NCBI RefSeq assembly: GCF_023822005.2
Contig: NZ_CP098806.1
Coordinates: 1,178,001 to 1,242,000 of the forward strand
Reading direction: 5' to 3'
Origin: Dyadobacter fanqingshengii
GTDB lineage: Bacteria > Bacteroidota > Bacteroidia > Cytophagales > Spirosomataceae
Length of the DNA stretch: 64,000 bases
Shown: in pieces, positions 51,788 through 61,318 of the stretch
How the letters are laid out: every line of letters begins with the position of its first letter
Numbering within the stretch: the first letter of the stretch is position 1
Notes under the pieces: generated by a model
Told to the model about the DNA's origin: nothing
Database searches by the model: none
The model's input: the letters and a program-made list of their open reading frames with translations, nothing else
Program-made: the position numbers and the translations under genes

Positions 51788-54399
51788 AAGCAACTGATCA
51801 ACCTCCGCGCTGGGCAACCCGCTTCCTGCAATGGTATTGTCGCCCCCGTCTGCTGGAAGATTTGGAAGGGGACTTGTTCGAATATTTTGAGCGAAATGTA
51901 AAGAATAAGGGATTGCGCCGGGCAAGGATCGTTTATGTGATCGACGTGATCAAATTTTTAAGGCCATACACCATTCGGAAAATAGAATTCTTCAACCTTT
52001 TCATTCACTGGATCATGATTGGGAGCTACCTGAAAACCTCGCGACGCAGCCTCGTCCGCAACAAATTATTCTCCCTGATCAACATTATCGGCCTGGCTGT
52101 GAGCATGTCCGTTGGCCTGCTTGTGATAGCCGTAATCACTGACTTAAATTCCTACGACGATTTTCACCAGGAGGGCGACCGGATTTACCGCGTTATTACC
52201 ACTTTTCGAAATGCCGATCAGCCGCCTATGGAGCTTGCTTCCACTTCGGTGAAGGCCGGCCAGAAAATCCGGGAAACGGTTGCTGGTGCAGAGCAGGTCA
52301 CCACTTTTCGCAACGGATTCTCGGGCGACGCCCGCGTAGGCAATTCCACATTTCCTTTGGAAGCAATTTGGGCTGATAACGCTTTTCTCAAAGTTTTTAC
52401 ATTCCCGCTGGTCAAAGGCAACGCAGCAACCGCACTGGAAGAACCCTACTCTTTGGTTCTATCCGAAAAAACGGCCCGGAAAATGTTTGGCGAAGCGGAC
52501 CCGATTGGCAAACCCGTCATGTTTGATACCACCAGTTATGTGGTCCGCGGCGTTGTGAAGGACTTGCCCAAACTCTCTCACATCCGGTTCGAAATGCTCG
52601 TTTCCTTCGCCACAATCGAAGCGCAGCAGGCGGAGAAAACCAACTTTTATGACTGGGATAATGTCTGGTCAAATTACGTGTATGTGTTAATGCCAGCGCA
52701 TCCCGCGCTCGCGCCCGTGCAATCGGAATTGGCAAAAATAAGCAAGCAGGAAAGCGCAGCGTACAAAGATAAATCAGTATCCATTTCCCTGAAACCCATG
52801 AACGGCGCGGTGCTGGGAGGGAAATTGTCGAACAATGTTGGTCCAGCCATTTCGCCGGTCGTTACCTGGGTTTTGAGCGGACTGGCTTTCGTAATCATAC
52901 TTTCAGCCTGTTTCAATTACACCAACTTGTCCGTAGCACGCTCGCTCCGGCGCTCTCGTGAGGTTGGGATCAGAAAGATCATCGGCGCCAGAAAGAGTCA
53001 CGTTCTGGGTCAGTTTATGGCAGAGTCGGTGATCATTGCCATGCTCGCGCTCCTATTCTCATTTGGGCTATTCCTGTTTTTGAAGAAAGAATTCCTGGCC
53101 CTGGATCCCAACATTTCCGATCTCGTTTCCCTGGATTTGTCTTTCAAAACGATCCTTTATTTTATCGCGCTGGCCTGCTTCGTTGGCCTGGCCGCTGGTT
53201 TTTTGCCAGCATTATTTTTCTCCCGGATCAACGCACTGCTGGTGATGAAGGACGTGTCGAATCTTACTCTGTTTCGCCGGGTTGGGATGCGTAAAGCATT
53301 GATCGTCATTCAATATACCTTGTCGCTATTCTTCATTGCAGCAACGCTTGTCGGTTATAATCAATACAAAGGTCTGCTCCGTTTCGACCTGGGCTTTGAG
53401 ACAGAAAACATTGTCAACATTCGAATGCAGGGGAATAAACCCGATATCATGGCAAAGCAGTTCGCCGAGATTCCCGCCGTAAAAGAGGTTTCACGATCGC
53501 TGATGATCACGAGCCTCGGAAGTTACCACGGATCGACGCTTAAATATGGCCTTGATTCCAATAATGTGTGGCTAAACCTGATAGACGAACATTATATGCC
53601 ACTGCATGATCATAAATTACTGGCTGGTACAAACTTCAAATTGAAGCCTGAAAAAGGGAAGGAAAGCGAAGTGATCGTCAACGAACAGGTCTTGAAAAGA
53701 TTTAACATCGCCAAGAGAAACCCGGAAAATGCGCTGGGTAAGGTCGTAACAGTGGACGGTCAGGCGCTGACGATCATTGGTGTGATCAGGGACTTCCATT
53801 ACGGCACGCTGGAAGCTAAGATTGAGCCGGTTATATTTCGTTATTCTGCCAATGAGCCATCGGGTTATCTCAATGTGAAGATCGCTTCCGGCGACTTGCC
53901 CGGCACGATGGAAATGCTCGAAACCGCGTGGCGGAAGGTGGATAAAGTGCATCCCATTCAGGCGAAATTCTACAACGACCAGATTGAGTCGGCATATAGC
54001 CAGTTTTCGGTGATGGTAAAGATCATTGGTTTCATTGCCTTTCTGGCGATTTGTATTGCTTCGCTCGGACTGTTTGGTATGGTCGTTTTCACTACCGAAA
54101 CGAAGCTCAAAGAGATCAGTATCCGCAAAGTGCTGGGTGCTAGCGAGGGCGGATTGGTTTATTTTCTGTGCGAAGGATTTTTGATCCTGCTGATCGTTTC
54201 TGCGTTGATCGCAATTCCGGCAACTTATTTCTTCTTTGATAAAATCGTCCTCGAAAACTTCCCGTATCACCAGCCGATCAACATGCTGGAATTGCTCGCA
54301 GGGGTTGTGGTTGTGATGTTACTCGCTTTTCTGATGATCGGATCGCAGACGGTGAAAGCCGCCAGAAACAATCCGGCCAAGGTGCTGAAAAGCGAGTAA
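51784..54399 (+). CDS. FtsX/MacB-type ABC transporter permease with an N-terminal prefix domain
   Basis: 871 residues. The first 75 form the permease prefix domain found with PadR partners (RWATRFLQWYCRPRLLEDLE, GDLFEYFERN). Then two MacB_PCD/FtsX repeats: helix 1 (FSLINIIGLAVSMSVGLLVI) with a large periplasmic domain, three helices, and a second copy with TETKLKEISIRKVLGASEGG. No ATP-binding gene is nearby; the ATPase must be encoded elsewhere. Probably a mechanotransmission-type exporter of lipids, peptides or antimicrobials. Confidence 0.92.
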   Translation: MKATDQPPRWATRFLQWYCRPRLLEDLEGDLFEYFERNVKNKGLRRARIVYVIDVIKFLRPYTIRKIEFFNLFIHWIMIGSYLKTSRRSLVRNKLFSLINIIGLAVSMSVGLLVIAVITDLNSYDDFHQEGDRIYRVITTFRNADQPPMELASTSVKAGQKIRETVAGAEQVTTFRNGFSGDARVGNSTFPLEAIWADNAFLKVFTFPLVKGNAATALEEPYSLVLSEKTARKMFGEADPIGKPVMFDTTSYVVRGVVKDLPKLSHIRFEMLVSFATIEAQQAEKTNFYDWDNVWSNYVYVLMPAHPALAPVQSELAKISKQESAAYKDKSVSISLKPMNGAVLGGKLSNNVGPAISPVVTWVLSGLAFVIILSACFNYTNLSVARSLRRSREVGIRKIIGARKSHVLGQFMAESVIIAMLALLFSFGLFLFLKKEFLALDPNISDLVSLDLSFKTILYFIALACFVGLAAGFLPALFFSRINALLVMKDVSNLTLFRRVGMRKALIVIQYTLSLFFIAATLVGYNQYKGLLRFDLGFETENIVNIRMQGNKPDIMAKQFAEIPAVKEVSRSLMITSLGSYHGSTLKYGLDSNNVWLNLIDEHYMPLHDHKLLAGTNFKLKPEKGKESEVIVNEQVLKRFNIAKRNPENALGKVVTVDGQALTIIGVIRDFHYGTLEAKIEPVIFRYSANEPSGYLNVKIASGDLPGTMEMLETAWRKVDKVHPIQAKFYNDQIESAYSQFSVMVKIIGFIAFLAICIASLGLFGMVVFTTETKLKEISIRKVLGASEGGLVYFLCEGFLILLIVSALIAIPATYFFFDKIVLENFPYHQPINMLELLAGVVVVMLLAFLMIGSQTVKAARNNPAKVLKSE

Positions 54400-54473
54400 C
54401 CGGGGTTATTTTTTACCAAAGAACTTTCGCATAGGACTATCCTGCTTGATGAAGCCCTTCACGGACTCAGCCA

Positions 54474-54581
54474 GGCAAAATATGCGACCTGGATCAGGTG
54501 CAATACATTGTTACAGATTCCCGGGTATCACCGGAAACAGTCAAAAGCTTGGAAGACAGGGGGATAAAAATAATCAAATGC
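54474..54581 (+). pseudogene. 3' relic of a DeoR/GlpR-type regulator
   Basis: Plus-strand codons from 54474 read GKICDLDQVQYIVTDSRVSP then ETVKSLEDRGIKIIKC. This is the C-terminal end of a DeoR-family sensor domain (pattern: cdLddvdyiITD..i.pe.v..Le..GikvI). There is no upstream winged helix or start; the ABC permease ends at 54399 and only 75 nt separate them. The gene has been reduced to its last 35 codons with its terminator. Confidence 0.5.
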
Positions 54582-54593
54582 TTCGTCGGGCAC

Positions 54594-54627
54594 AAAAAAA
54601 CGCCTCCCGATCAGGGGGGCGTTTTTT
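54594..54627. terminator. Bidirectional intrinsic terminator
   Basis: A-run, then CGCCTCCC (54601-54608), loop GATCA, GGGGGGCG (54614-54621), T-run. It ends the relic/permease transcript and the convergent propeller lipoprotein gene. Confidence 0.9.
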
Positions 54628-54653
54628 ATATCCAACTCGCTTCTCAGCCTATG

Positions 54654-55670
54654 TTAGTAAGTGAGCTTGTACACTTTGCTTGTTCCAAGCGAAACCACGT
54701 AGTAAGTGTTGGTGTAAACCTTTTCAATGTCAGTCGGCATGATCAACCCGGCTAATGCTACACCTCCGTCTTCATTGGATACAGTTCCTGTTCCCGGCTC
54801 AAATTCGAAACCTGCGGAAAAGTTGGCGAAATGCAGTACAAGCGGTTTGTTGCTATCGGTTAGCACCACATCAACCAATGTTGTGAATCCTTTTTTGTAT
54901 TCAGATACGCCACCCGATTGATCCACTTGTTTTATCTCAGCTAAGCCGCTATTGAATGGAAAGCCTGTTAAAGACGTAACGAAGAATTTGTTGCCGTCCC
55001 ATGCAATGCCTGTCGGAACGAAGTCCACGGTTGGCCCGCCAACTGGTTTTTTGGGATTGTCAAAATCTTCGAAAGTCGCAAATTTGCTTATTGATCCATC
55101 GTTTTTTCTGCGAATGATCATGTTACCGGCAGCGTCCGTGATGAAAAGGTCACCGCCTGGTCCCCAGGTCAGGTTGTATAAGTTAGACTCCGCAGTGGAA
55201 TCAGGAAGCTGGCTTTTTACAAAAGTGCCCAAGTCTTCGAAAGGAATGTCAGCTGCTTTCAACGGCGCGTCGCCCGGGTTCCAGGATGAAACATTTGCTT
55301 TGTAAAGCCTGCCTTCCACACCGTGCAGAATGTAAAGCATTCCTTCCTTGTATAAAAGGTGAGTCAGGCCGCTAGGCATCTTTTCGACGCTGCTCTTTGA
55401 CAAAAATCCAGTAATGGCTGGATACACGGTGCCATCTTCGCCAAGCATCGAAACTCGTCCGTCCCAGGTGTCGCCCTGATCGGTTGCGCTTCCCTGCTCG
55501 GTCACCCAAAGTCTGTTATTGTCGCCTTTGGTGATGGCAATCGGGGCAATCAGGTTGCCTTTGGAAAACTCTGCGGAACTAAATTCAACGGGGTCAGCTG
55601 CGTGATCCGTACAGCTGAGGGCAGAAGCAAAAAGGAAAAAGGAAAGTCCGAGTAGACGAATAGTCTTCAT
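54654..55670 (-). CDS. ScyD/ScyE-like beta-propeller lipoprotein
   Basis: 338 residues from the ATG at 55670 (MKTIRLLGLS), with the lipoprotein signal ending FASALSC|TDHA. Repeating blades (AITKGDNNRLWVTEQGSATD, LTWGPGGDLFITDAAGNMII, GIAWDGNKFFVTSLTGFPF, IEKVYTNTYYVVSLGTSKVY) build a six-bladed NHL-like propeller. This matches the family named after ScyD/ScyE of scytonemin clusters, but no scytonemin genes are here; the family is broad and its role open. Confidence 0.82.
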   Translation of the reverse strand: MKTIRLLGLSFFLFASALSCTDHAADPVEFSSAEFSKGNLIAPIAITKGDNNRLWVTEQGSATDQGDTWDGRVSMLGEDGTVYPAITGFLSKSSVEKMPSGLTHLLYKEGMLYILHGVEGRLYKANVSSWNPGDAPLKAADIPFEDLGTFVKSQLPDSTAESNLYNLTWGPGGDLFITDAAGNMIIRRKNDGSISKFATFEDFDNPKKPVGGPTVDFVPTGIAWDGNKFFVTSLTGFPFNSGLAEIKQVDQSGGVSEYKKGFTTLVDVVLTDSNKPLVLHFANFSAGFEFEPGTGTVSNEDGGVALAGLIMPTDIEKVYTNTYYVVSLGTSKVYKLTY

Positions 55671-55877
55671 AAGCAACAGGTTTGGAAGTTGTGAGTAAAA
55701 CGACGCAGTAATATTACTAAAACAAGCTCCAAACGGACTATTCTAATTTCGTTTCTTATTTATCGGTAGTATCGCGATGGTTACATAGTCCTTTCCTGCA
55801 CGCATTTGCAGTAATAAAAGGTAGAATTATACTTAATAAAGAAATTAGGTATTGTTGCCTTCGTTTCTTGCTAACCA

Positions 55878-56453
55878 ATGGAAAATGATGCGCTTCTCTG
55901 GCAAAAATTCAAGAACGGCGACCGTGCTGTTTTTGAATCTATGATCAGGGAACATTACCGCACATTGTTTGATTACGGAAAAAAGCTGCTCGCCGACCAT
56001 GAGGCGCTCACAGATTGCATCCATGATGTTTTCACCACGCTGTGGGACCGCCGGGAATTCCTGGGTGCAACGGATCAGATAAAGCCCTATTTACTGAAAA
56101 GCCTGCGCAACCGCATTTTCAAGGAAAAGCAACGCACCAACGTATTTATTTCGCTCGACGACGGCGAAGCGCTTTTTCTGAATGAAGAAGACATTGAATC
56201 CAGGATTATTTCGTCCGAGCATACGGATGAAACGAAGAAACAGATCGGTTATGTGCTGCATACATTAACGCCCCGGCAGCAGGAGATTATCTATCTCAAA
56301 TTTTACGAAAACCTCACCAACGATCAAATTGCGACCGTGCTCGGGATCACGCGTCCGGCTGTTGCCAATCTGCTGCATATTACACTCAAATTGTTCCGGG
56401 AAAAGTGGGAGACGCTCCTGCATACCATTATTTTGTTTTTTGTATCAATCTGA
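55878..56453 (+). CDS. ECF sigma factor of the SusCD locus
   Basis: 191 residues: region 2 (AVFESMIREHYRTLFDYGKK, DCIHDVFTTLWDRR), region 4 (LTPRQQEIIYLKFYENLTND followed by QIATVLGITRPAVANLL), and a hydrophobic C-terminal tail (HTIILFFVSI). Expected to transcribe the fecR-susC-susD genes that follow when released by the FecR protein. Confidence 0.93.
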   Translation: MENDALLWQKFKNGDRAVFESMIREHYRTLFDYGKKLLADHEALTDCIHDVFTTLWDRREFLGATDQIKPYLLKSLRNRIFKEKQRTNVFISLDDGEALFLNEEDIESRIISSEHTDETKKQIGYVLHTLTPRQQEIIYLKFYENLTNDQIATVLGITRPAVANLLHITLKLFREKWETLLHTIILFFVSI

Positions 56454-56570
56454 TTATCAATAAAATATCTTTCCCAAAATGTTTATTTAAAAATATTTCA
56501 ATTTTTTCCATGATTTTTCTGTGACTTTCTGACTATGTCATTGTAAGCGCTACAATTATGGTGCTTTATT

Positions 56571-57653
56571 ATGAAATATTATGACAAATATAATCTGGAA
56601 GATTTCCTCTTAGACGAAAATTTCAGACTTTGGGTAATCCAGCAAGATCATCAGGCCGCTGATTTCTGGACGAACATTGAAGGACAGTATCCCGACAAAA
56701 AAATCATTATGCAGCAAGCCCGGGAATTGCTGCTGACCTGGAACCAAACCCATTCAGACCTTTCCGAAGACGACCTGGAAAAACAGGTGAACAGGATCCT
56801 GAAAAGCACCGAGACACAGGTTACGCGACCATTTTCCTACAAATTCACCCGGACCTGGATATCGGTGGCCGCTTCTGCGCTGCTGATCATGGGCGTAGGC
56901 TGGGGAATCTCGCATAGAATGCAGCAGGAACAACCCGCTTCCGACTACAAGCAATATGTGTCTCAAGTACCGGTCCCGATGAAGGAGATCGTTAACAAAA
57001 CCAATCAGAAAATGTCCGTCACCCTGCCCGACGGCAGCGTAGTGGCACTTTCTCCCGCAAGCCGGATCAGCTATGCGGAGGCATTCATACACAACAAAAA
57101 GAGGGAAGTTTACCTGGCCGGAGAAGCCTTTTTTGAGGTGGAAAAAGACGCGCTTAACCCGTTCTTTGTATACGCACACGGGCTTGTTACCCGCGTTGTC
57201 GGAACCAGCTTCCTGGTGAAAACCACGGAGTCCAATGTGGAAGTGCTGGTTCGAAGCGGAAGAGTCTCGGTCCTGGCCATGAAGGACATTGACAATCAGA
57301 ACAATCGCAACACCGAACTGCTGCTGACGCCCAATCAGCAGGCCATTTTTTCAACCAAAGATAATCTTCTCTCCAAATCCATATCCAGCACGCCGCTTGA
57401 ACTCATCAAGCCTGAAACGCAATCCGGATTTGTGTTTATGGACCAGCCCATTCACAAAGTATTTGCCACGCTCGAAAAGGTTTACGGCATTCCCATCGTG
57501 TACGACAGCACGGTCATGGAAAAATGTTCGCTGCATGTTGAGCTGAGCAATGAGCCTTTTTTTACGAAGCTTGACATTATCTGCCAGACCATCGGGGCGA
57601 GCTATCGCGTGAGCGACGGGCAAGTGATCGTTTCGAGCGAAGGCTGTGATTAA
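56571..57653 (+). CDS. FecR-family anti-sigma factor
   Basis: 360 residues: an N-terminal cytoplasmic helix bundle (about 1-88), one membrane helix (TWISVAASALLIMGVGWGI, about 93-111), a FecR domain (SVTLPDGSVVALSPASRISY, VYLAGEAFFEVEKD) and a C-terminal DUF4974 domain (FVFMDQPIHKVFATLEKVYG). It holds the sigma factor and passes the signal from the outer-membrane receptor. Separated from the sigma gene by 117 nt of AT-rich DNA in which I see no clear box. Confidence 0.93.
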   Translation: MKYYDKYNLEDFLLDENFRLWVIQQDHQAADFWTNIEGQYPDKKIIMQQARELLLTWNQTHSDLSEDDLEKQVNRILKSTETQVTRPFSYKFTRTWISVAASALLIMGVGWGISHRMQQEQPASDYKQYVSQVPVPMKEIVNKTNQKMSVTLPDGSVVALSPASRISYAEAFIHNKKREVYLAGEAFFEVEKDALNPFFVYAHGLVTRVVGTSFLVKTTESNVEVLVRSGRVSVLAMKDIDNQNNRNTELLLTPNQQAIFSTKDNLLSKSISSTPLELIKPETQSGFVFMDQPIHKVFATLEKVYGIPIVYDSTVMEKCSLHVELSNEPFFTKLDIICQTIGASYRVSDGQVIVSSEGCD

Positions 57654-57691
57654 CAAATTGCTATTCCTAACCCAAAAACCAATGTAATGTT

Positions 57692-60600
57692 ATGAAGAAA
57701 AATAGTATACCATTAAAAATTCTGGTAACTGTGATTAAAGTTACATGCATCCCATTTCTTGTGTCGCTGATTTTTACCAGCCTCTCGTTTGCGAACGACG
57801 GACTGGCGCAGGAACTGCTGAACCGGGAGGTCAGTATCCAGGCCAATCAGCAGGAATTGAAAAGTGTGTTGGCCAGCATTGAGAAGTCAGCAAAGGTGAA
57901 GTTCTCGTACGTTCCCTCCCTGATCAGAAACCAAAAAGTGACCCTTAACGCAAACAACCAGACTTTAAGTATGGTGTTGAAAGAGCTGCTCGTGCCCTTA
58001 CAGATCAGGTTTTCGGTGTCAGGTGAATACATTATATTGAATAAAAAACAGGAAGATACGCCTGATGCAACCAAAGAACAGGGCATGCTGATCCCGCTTC
58101 CTTATCTGCACCCGGTTGACATTACGATCAAAGGTCAGGTGCTGGCCAGCGACAGCAAAGAGCCGCTTCCGGGCGTGAGCGTGGTTGTGAAGGGCACACA
58201 GCAGGGAGCGATCACTGGTGGCGACGGTTCCTATACGCTGGTTGTTCCCGATGAGAGATCCATTTTGGTTTTCAGCTTCGTCGGTTACGTATCTCAGGAA
58301 ATCCAGGTGGCTAACCGGTCATCTGTAAACGTAACCCTGGAAGCGGACATTAAGGCGTTGAGCGAAGTGGTTGTGACGGGTTACACCACACAATCCAGGA
58401 GAGACATTACAGGCTCCGTAAGTGTCATCGATGCAGATAAGCTCTTATCCGTTCCGGCAACTAATCTTGCGCAGCAATTGCAGGGCCGGGCCGCAGGTGT
58501 GACCGTGGGAACGGACAACACGCCCGGTGGCGGCGTGGCGGTTCGGGTGCGTGGTTACGGCACATTGGGAAACAATGATCCTTTATATGTGATCGACGGC
58601 GTGCCTACCAAAGGAAGCCTGAACACGATCAACCAGAATGACATCGAATCCATTCAGATCTTAAAGGATGCATCTTCCGCTTCCATTTACGGCTCACGGG
58701 CAGCGAATGGCGTAGTCATTATCACAACCAAAAGAGGAAAGAACGGCGTGCCGAAGTTTACATTTGACGCTTATTACGGCGTTCAGCGACTTGCCAAAAC
58801 GATGGATCTGCTGAACACGGCCGAGTATGGCCAGTATCTTTGGCAAAGTAAAAAGAACGCAAATGTTGTAAACCCGACGACCGGAAATCCGGAGCACGCG
58901 CAATTTGGCCGCGGCGCCGAGCCTGTCATTCCCGACTACATTATCCCGGACGGCGCTTCGGCAAGCGATCCGCGTGTGAACCCGGCCAATTACAGCTTCG
59001 ACCGTTACACCGATCCGCAATTTGGTAAAACAAAATTTTCCATCACGAAAGCGAATAAAGAAGGAACGGATTGGATGAATGAGGTTTTCGATCCTGCGCC
59101 GATCCAGAATTATCAGCTGGGCGTTTCGGGAGGTTCGGAGAAGAGCCGGTATGCATTTTCAACCAACTATTTCAATCAGCAGGGTATTCTGATCCATAAT
59201 GGTTACAAACGTTATTCGGTGCGTGCCAATACTGAGTTTACGATTAAAAAGCGGATCCGCATTGGTGAGAATTTGCAGGTAGCTTACGGACAGCGTCAGG
59301 GAAATTACGGAAATAACAACGAATCAAGCCAGGTTTCAAACACCTATCGCGCGCAGCCGCTCATTCCTGTTTACGACATTGGCGGAAACTTCGCAGGAAC
59401 ATTGGGAAGTAATTTGGGTAATGCCAATAACCCGGTCGGACAGTTGGTAAGGAATAAAAACAATGGTTATAAAGACTTGCGGATCTTCGGCAACTCCTAC
59501 GCCGAAGTGGACATTCTCAAAAACCTGACAGCCAAAACCAGCTTCGGGATCGATGCAACGATTTCAGCCGGAACGTACTTTACGCCCGTTGAGATCGAGC
59601 TCGCGCACGGGACCAATGTCAACAGTTTAAGTGAAAACAGAAGTTACAGCTATGCCTGGACCTGGACCAACTCGCTGACCTACGACAAAACTTTCGGCGA
59701 CCACCATTTGAATGTTTTCGCGGGTTTGGAATCCATTGATTCTTACGGAAATTTTGTAAATGCTTACCGCCAGGGTTTCTTTTCCAATGCGGAGGATCTG
59801 AGATATATTGATGCCGGTAATCCTTCCACATCCACCAACAGCGGCTATGCTTCTTCGTCGTGGTCGTTATTTTCCTATTTCGGCCGGATCGACTATGCAT
59901 TTCAGGACAAATATTTGTTGCAGGGAACGGTTAGGCGCGACGCTTCTTCCCGGTTCCAGGCAGCTTCCCGCTATGCCACTTTCCCGGCAGCGAGCGTAGG
60001 CTGGCGCTTATCCAAGGAAGCTTTTTTATCCAATGTAAGCTTCATCACAGATCTGAAATTGAGGGCAGGATGGGGCCAGACGGGTAACCAGGAAATCGGG
60101 GATTTTAATGCTTATTCCACTTACCAAAGTAATCCTAACAGCAGCGGTTACGGAATCGGCGGTGCGCCGATCGGTTATGTGCAGGGTTTTGATCTGGCCA
60201 GATTTGGTAACCCTAATGCGAAATGGGAAACAACCACAACCGTCAATGTGGGCTTGGATGCCAATTTGTTCAAAGGGAAATTTGACCTGAGCCTGGATGT
60301 TTTTGATCGCCAGACGAGAGATTTGCTTTATACAAAAGCATATGATCCCCGCCTGGGAGACGCCTCTATTCCCGCGCAAAACATTGCTTCCTTGCAAAAT
60401 CGGGGCGTTGACCTCGGTTTGAATTACAATGATGCGGTGATGGACGGACAGCTCACTTACAGCATTGGCGTCAACTTTTCAACTTACCGGAACAAGATCC
60501 TCGCGCTTGACCCGCAAAACCCGAACGACTTTTTACCCGGGTTCTCTTTGCGTACACCAGCCGTGACGCGCTCCATCGCCGGTCGTCCGATCTCGTCTTT

Positions 60601-61306
60601 CTATGGCTATATCATTGACGGCATCCTGCAAAATGAGGAGCAGGTTGCCGCTCACGCGAAGTTTCCGGGATATTATGATTCCAACATTTATATAAATGGA
60701 AAAAGGACTCAGGGAGTCGGCAAGTTCGATTACCGCGATGTGAACAATGATGGCATCATCAATGCCAGTGACCAGACTTACATCGGCAGCCCGCACCCGG
60801 ACTTTACTTATGGGATCAATGCTAATGTGGCTTACAAAGGCTTCGATCTGACCATTTTTGCGCAGGGTGTGCAGGGCAATGATATTTTCAACCACGTGCG
60901 TTACTGGACTGATTTTGAGGTGTTTCAAGGAAACCGTACGAAACGGATGCTTTACGAATCCTGGCGGCCGGATAATCCAGACGCCAAGCTTCCGATCCTC
61001 GATGCCAATGATGCGCAAAGTGGTGAGCCTTCTACTTATTTCGTAGAAAACGGTTCTTATCTGCGGTTCAAGAACATTCAGCTGGGATACACTTTGCCGA
61101 AATCGATTCTGAATAAAATCGGGACGGACCATTTGAAAGTGTACGTGCAGGCGCAAAACCTGTTCACTTTTACCAAATATACCGGACTTGATCCTGAGGT
61201 GAATCTACGGAATTTTAATAGCGGCTCCGACCGGCAGATCGGTGTGGATGAAGGTGTTTATCCAACGCCAAAGTCAATTATCGTAGGTCTTAGTCTTGGA
61301 TTTTAA
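57692..61306 (+). CDS. SusC/RagA-type TonB-dependent receptor with an STN signalling domain
   Basis: 1204 residues. Signal, then an STN domain (about 45-115: QELKSVLASIEKSAKVKFSY, SMVLKELLVPLQIRF), a CarboxypepD_reg-like domain (about 130-220: IKGQVLASDSKEPLPGVSVV, GAITGGDGSYTLVV), a plug (GYTTQSRRDITGSVSVIDAD, GNNDPLYVIDGVP, IQILKDASSASIYGSRAANG) and a 22-strand barrel ending in aromatic Phe (IIVGLSLGF). The STN domain is what contacts FecR, so the receptor both imports its ligand and triggers its own expression. Substrate not identifiable. Confidence 0.95.
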   Translation: MKKNSIPLKILVTVIKVTCIPFLVSLIFTSLSFANDGLAQELLNREVSIQANQQELKSVLASIEKSAKVKFSYVPSLIRNQKVTLNANNQTLSMVLKELLVPLQIRFSVSGEYIILNKKQEDTPDATKEQGMLIPLPYLHPVDITIKGQVLASDSKEPLPGVSVVVKGTQQGAITGGDGSYTLVVPDERSILVFSFVGYVSQEIQVANRSSVNVTLEADIKALSEVVVTGYTTQSRRDITGSVSVIDADKLLSVPATNLAQQLQGRAAGVTVGTDNTPGGGVAVRVRGYGTLGNNDPLYVIDGVPTKGSLNTINQNDIESIQILKDASSASIYGSRAANGVVIITTKRGKNGVPKFTFDAYYGVQRLAKTMDLLNTAEYGQYLWQSKKNANVVNPTTGNPEHAQFGRGAEPVIPDYIIPDGASASDPRVNPANYSFDRYTDPQFGKTKFSITKANKEGTDWMNEVFDPAPIQNYQLGVSGGSEKSRYAFSTNYFNQQGILIHNGYKRYSVRANTEFTIKKRIRIGENLQVAYGQRQGNYGNNNESSQVSNTYRAQPLIPVYDIGGNFAGTLGSNLGNANNPVGQLVRNKNNGYKDLRIFGNSYAEVDILKNLTAKTSFGIDATISAGTYFTPVEIELAHGTNVNSLSENRSYSYAWTWTNSLTYDKTFGDHHLNVFAGLESIDSYGNFVNAYRQGFFSNAEDLRYIDAGNPSTSTNSGYASSSWSLFSYFGRIDYAFQDKYLLQGTVRRDASSRFQAASRYATFPAASVGWRLSKEAFLSNVSFITDLKLRAGWGQTGNQEIGDFNAYSTYQSNPNSSGYGIGGAPIGYVQGFDLARFGNPNAKWETTTTVNVGLDANLFKGKFDLSLDVFDRQTRDLLYTKAYDPRLGDASIPAQNIASLQNRGVDLGLNYNDAVMDGQLTYSIGVNFSTYRNKILALDPQNPNDFLPGFSLRTPAVTRSIAGRPISSFYGYIIDGILQNEEQVAAHAKFPGYYDSNIYINGKRTQGVGKFDYRDVNNDGIINASDQTYIGSPHPDFTYGINANVAYKGFDLTIFAQGVQGNDIFNHVRYWTDFEVFQGNRTKRMLYESWRPDNPDAKLPILDANDAQSGEPSTYFVENGSYLRFKNIQLGYTLPKSILNKIGTDHLKVYVQAQNLFTFTKYTGLDPEVNLRNFNSGSDRQIGVDEGVYPTPKSIIVGLSLGF

Positions 61307-61318
61307 AATAGAACCAAC

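Noticed and set aside
53617..54270. 217-residue open frame opposite the FtsX-type permease
   Set aside because: Antisense shadow of a well-supported gene; no family features, low-complexity composition.
60533..61156. 207-residue open frame opposite susC
   Set aside because: Antisense to the conserved SusC barrel; composition fits a shadow frame.
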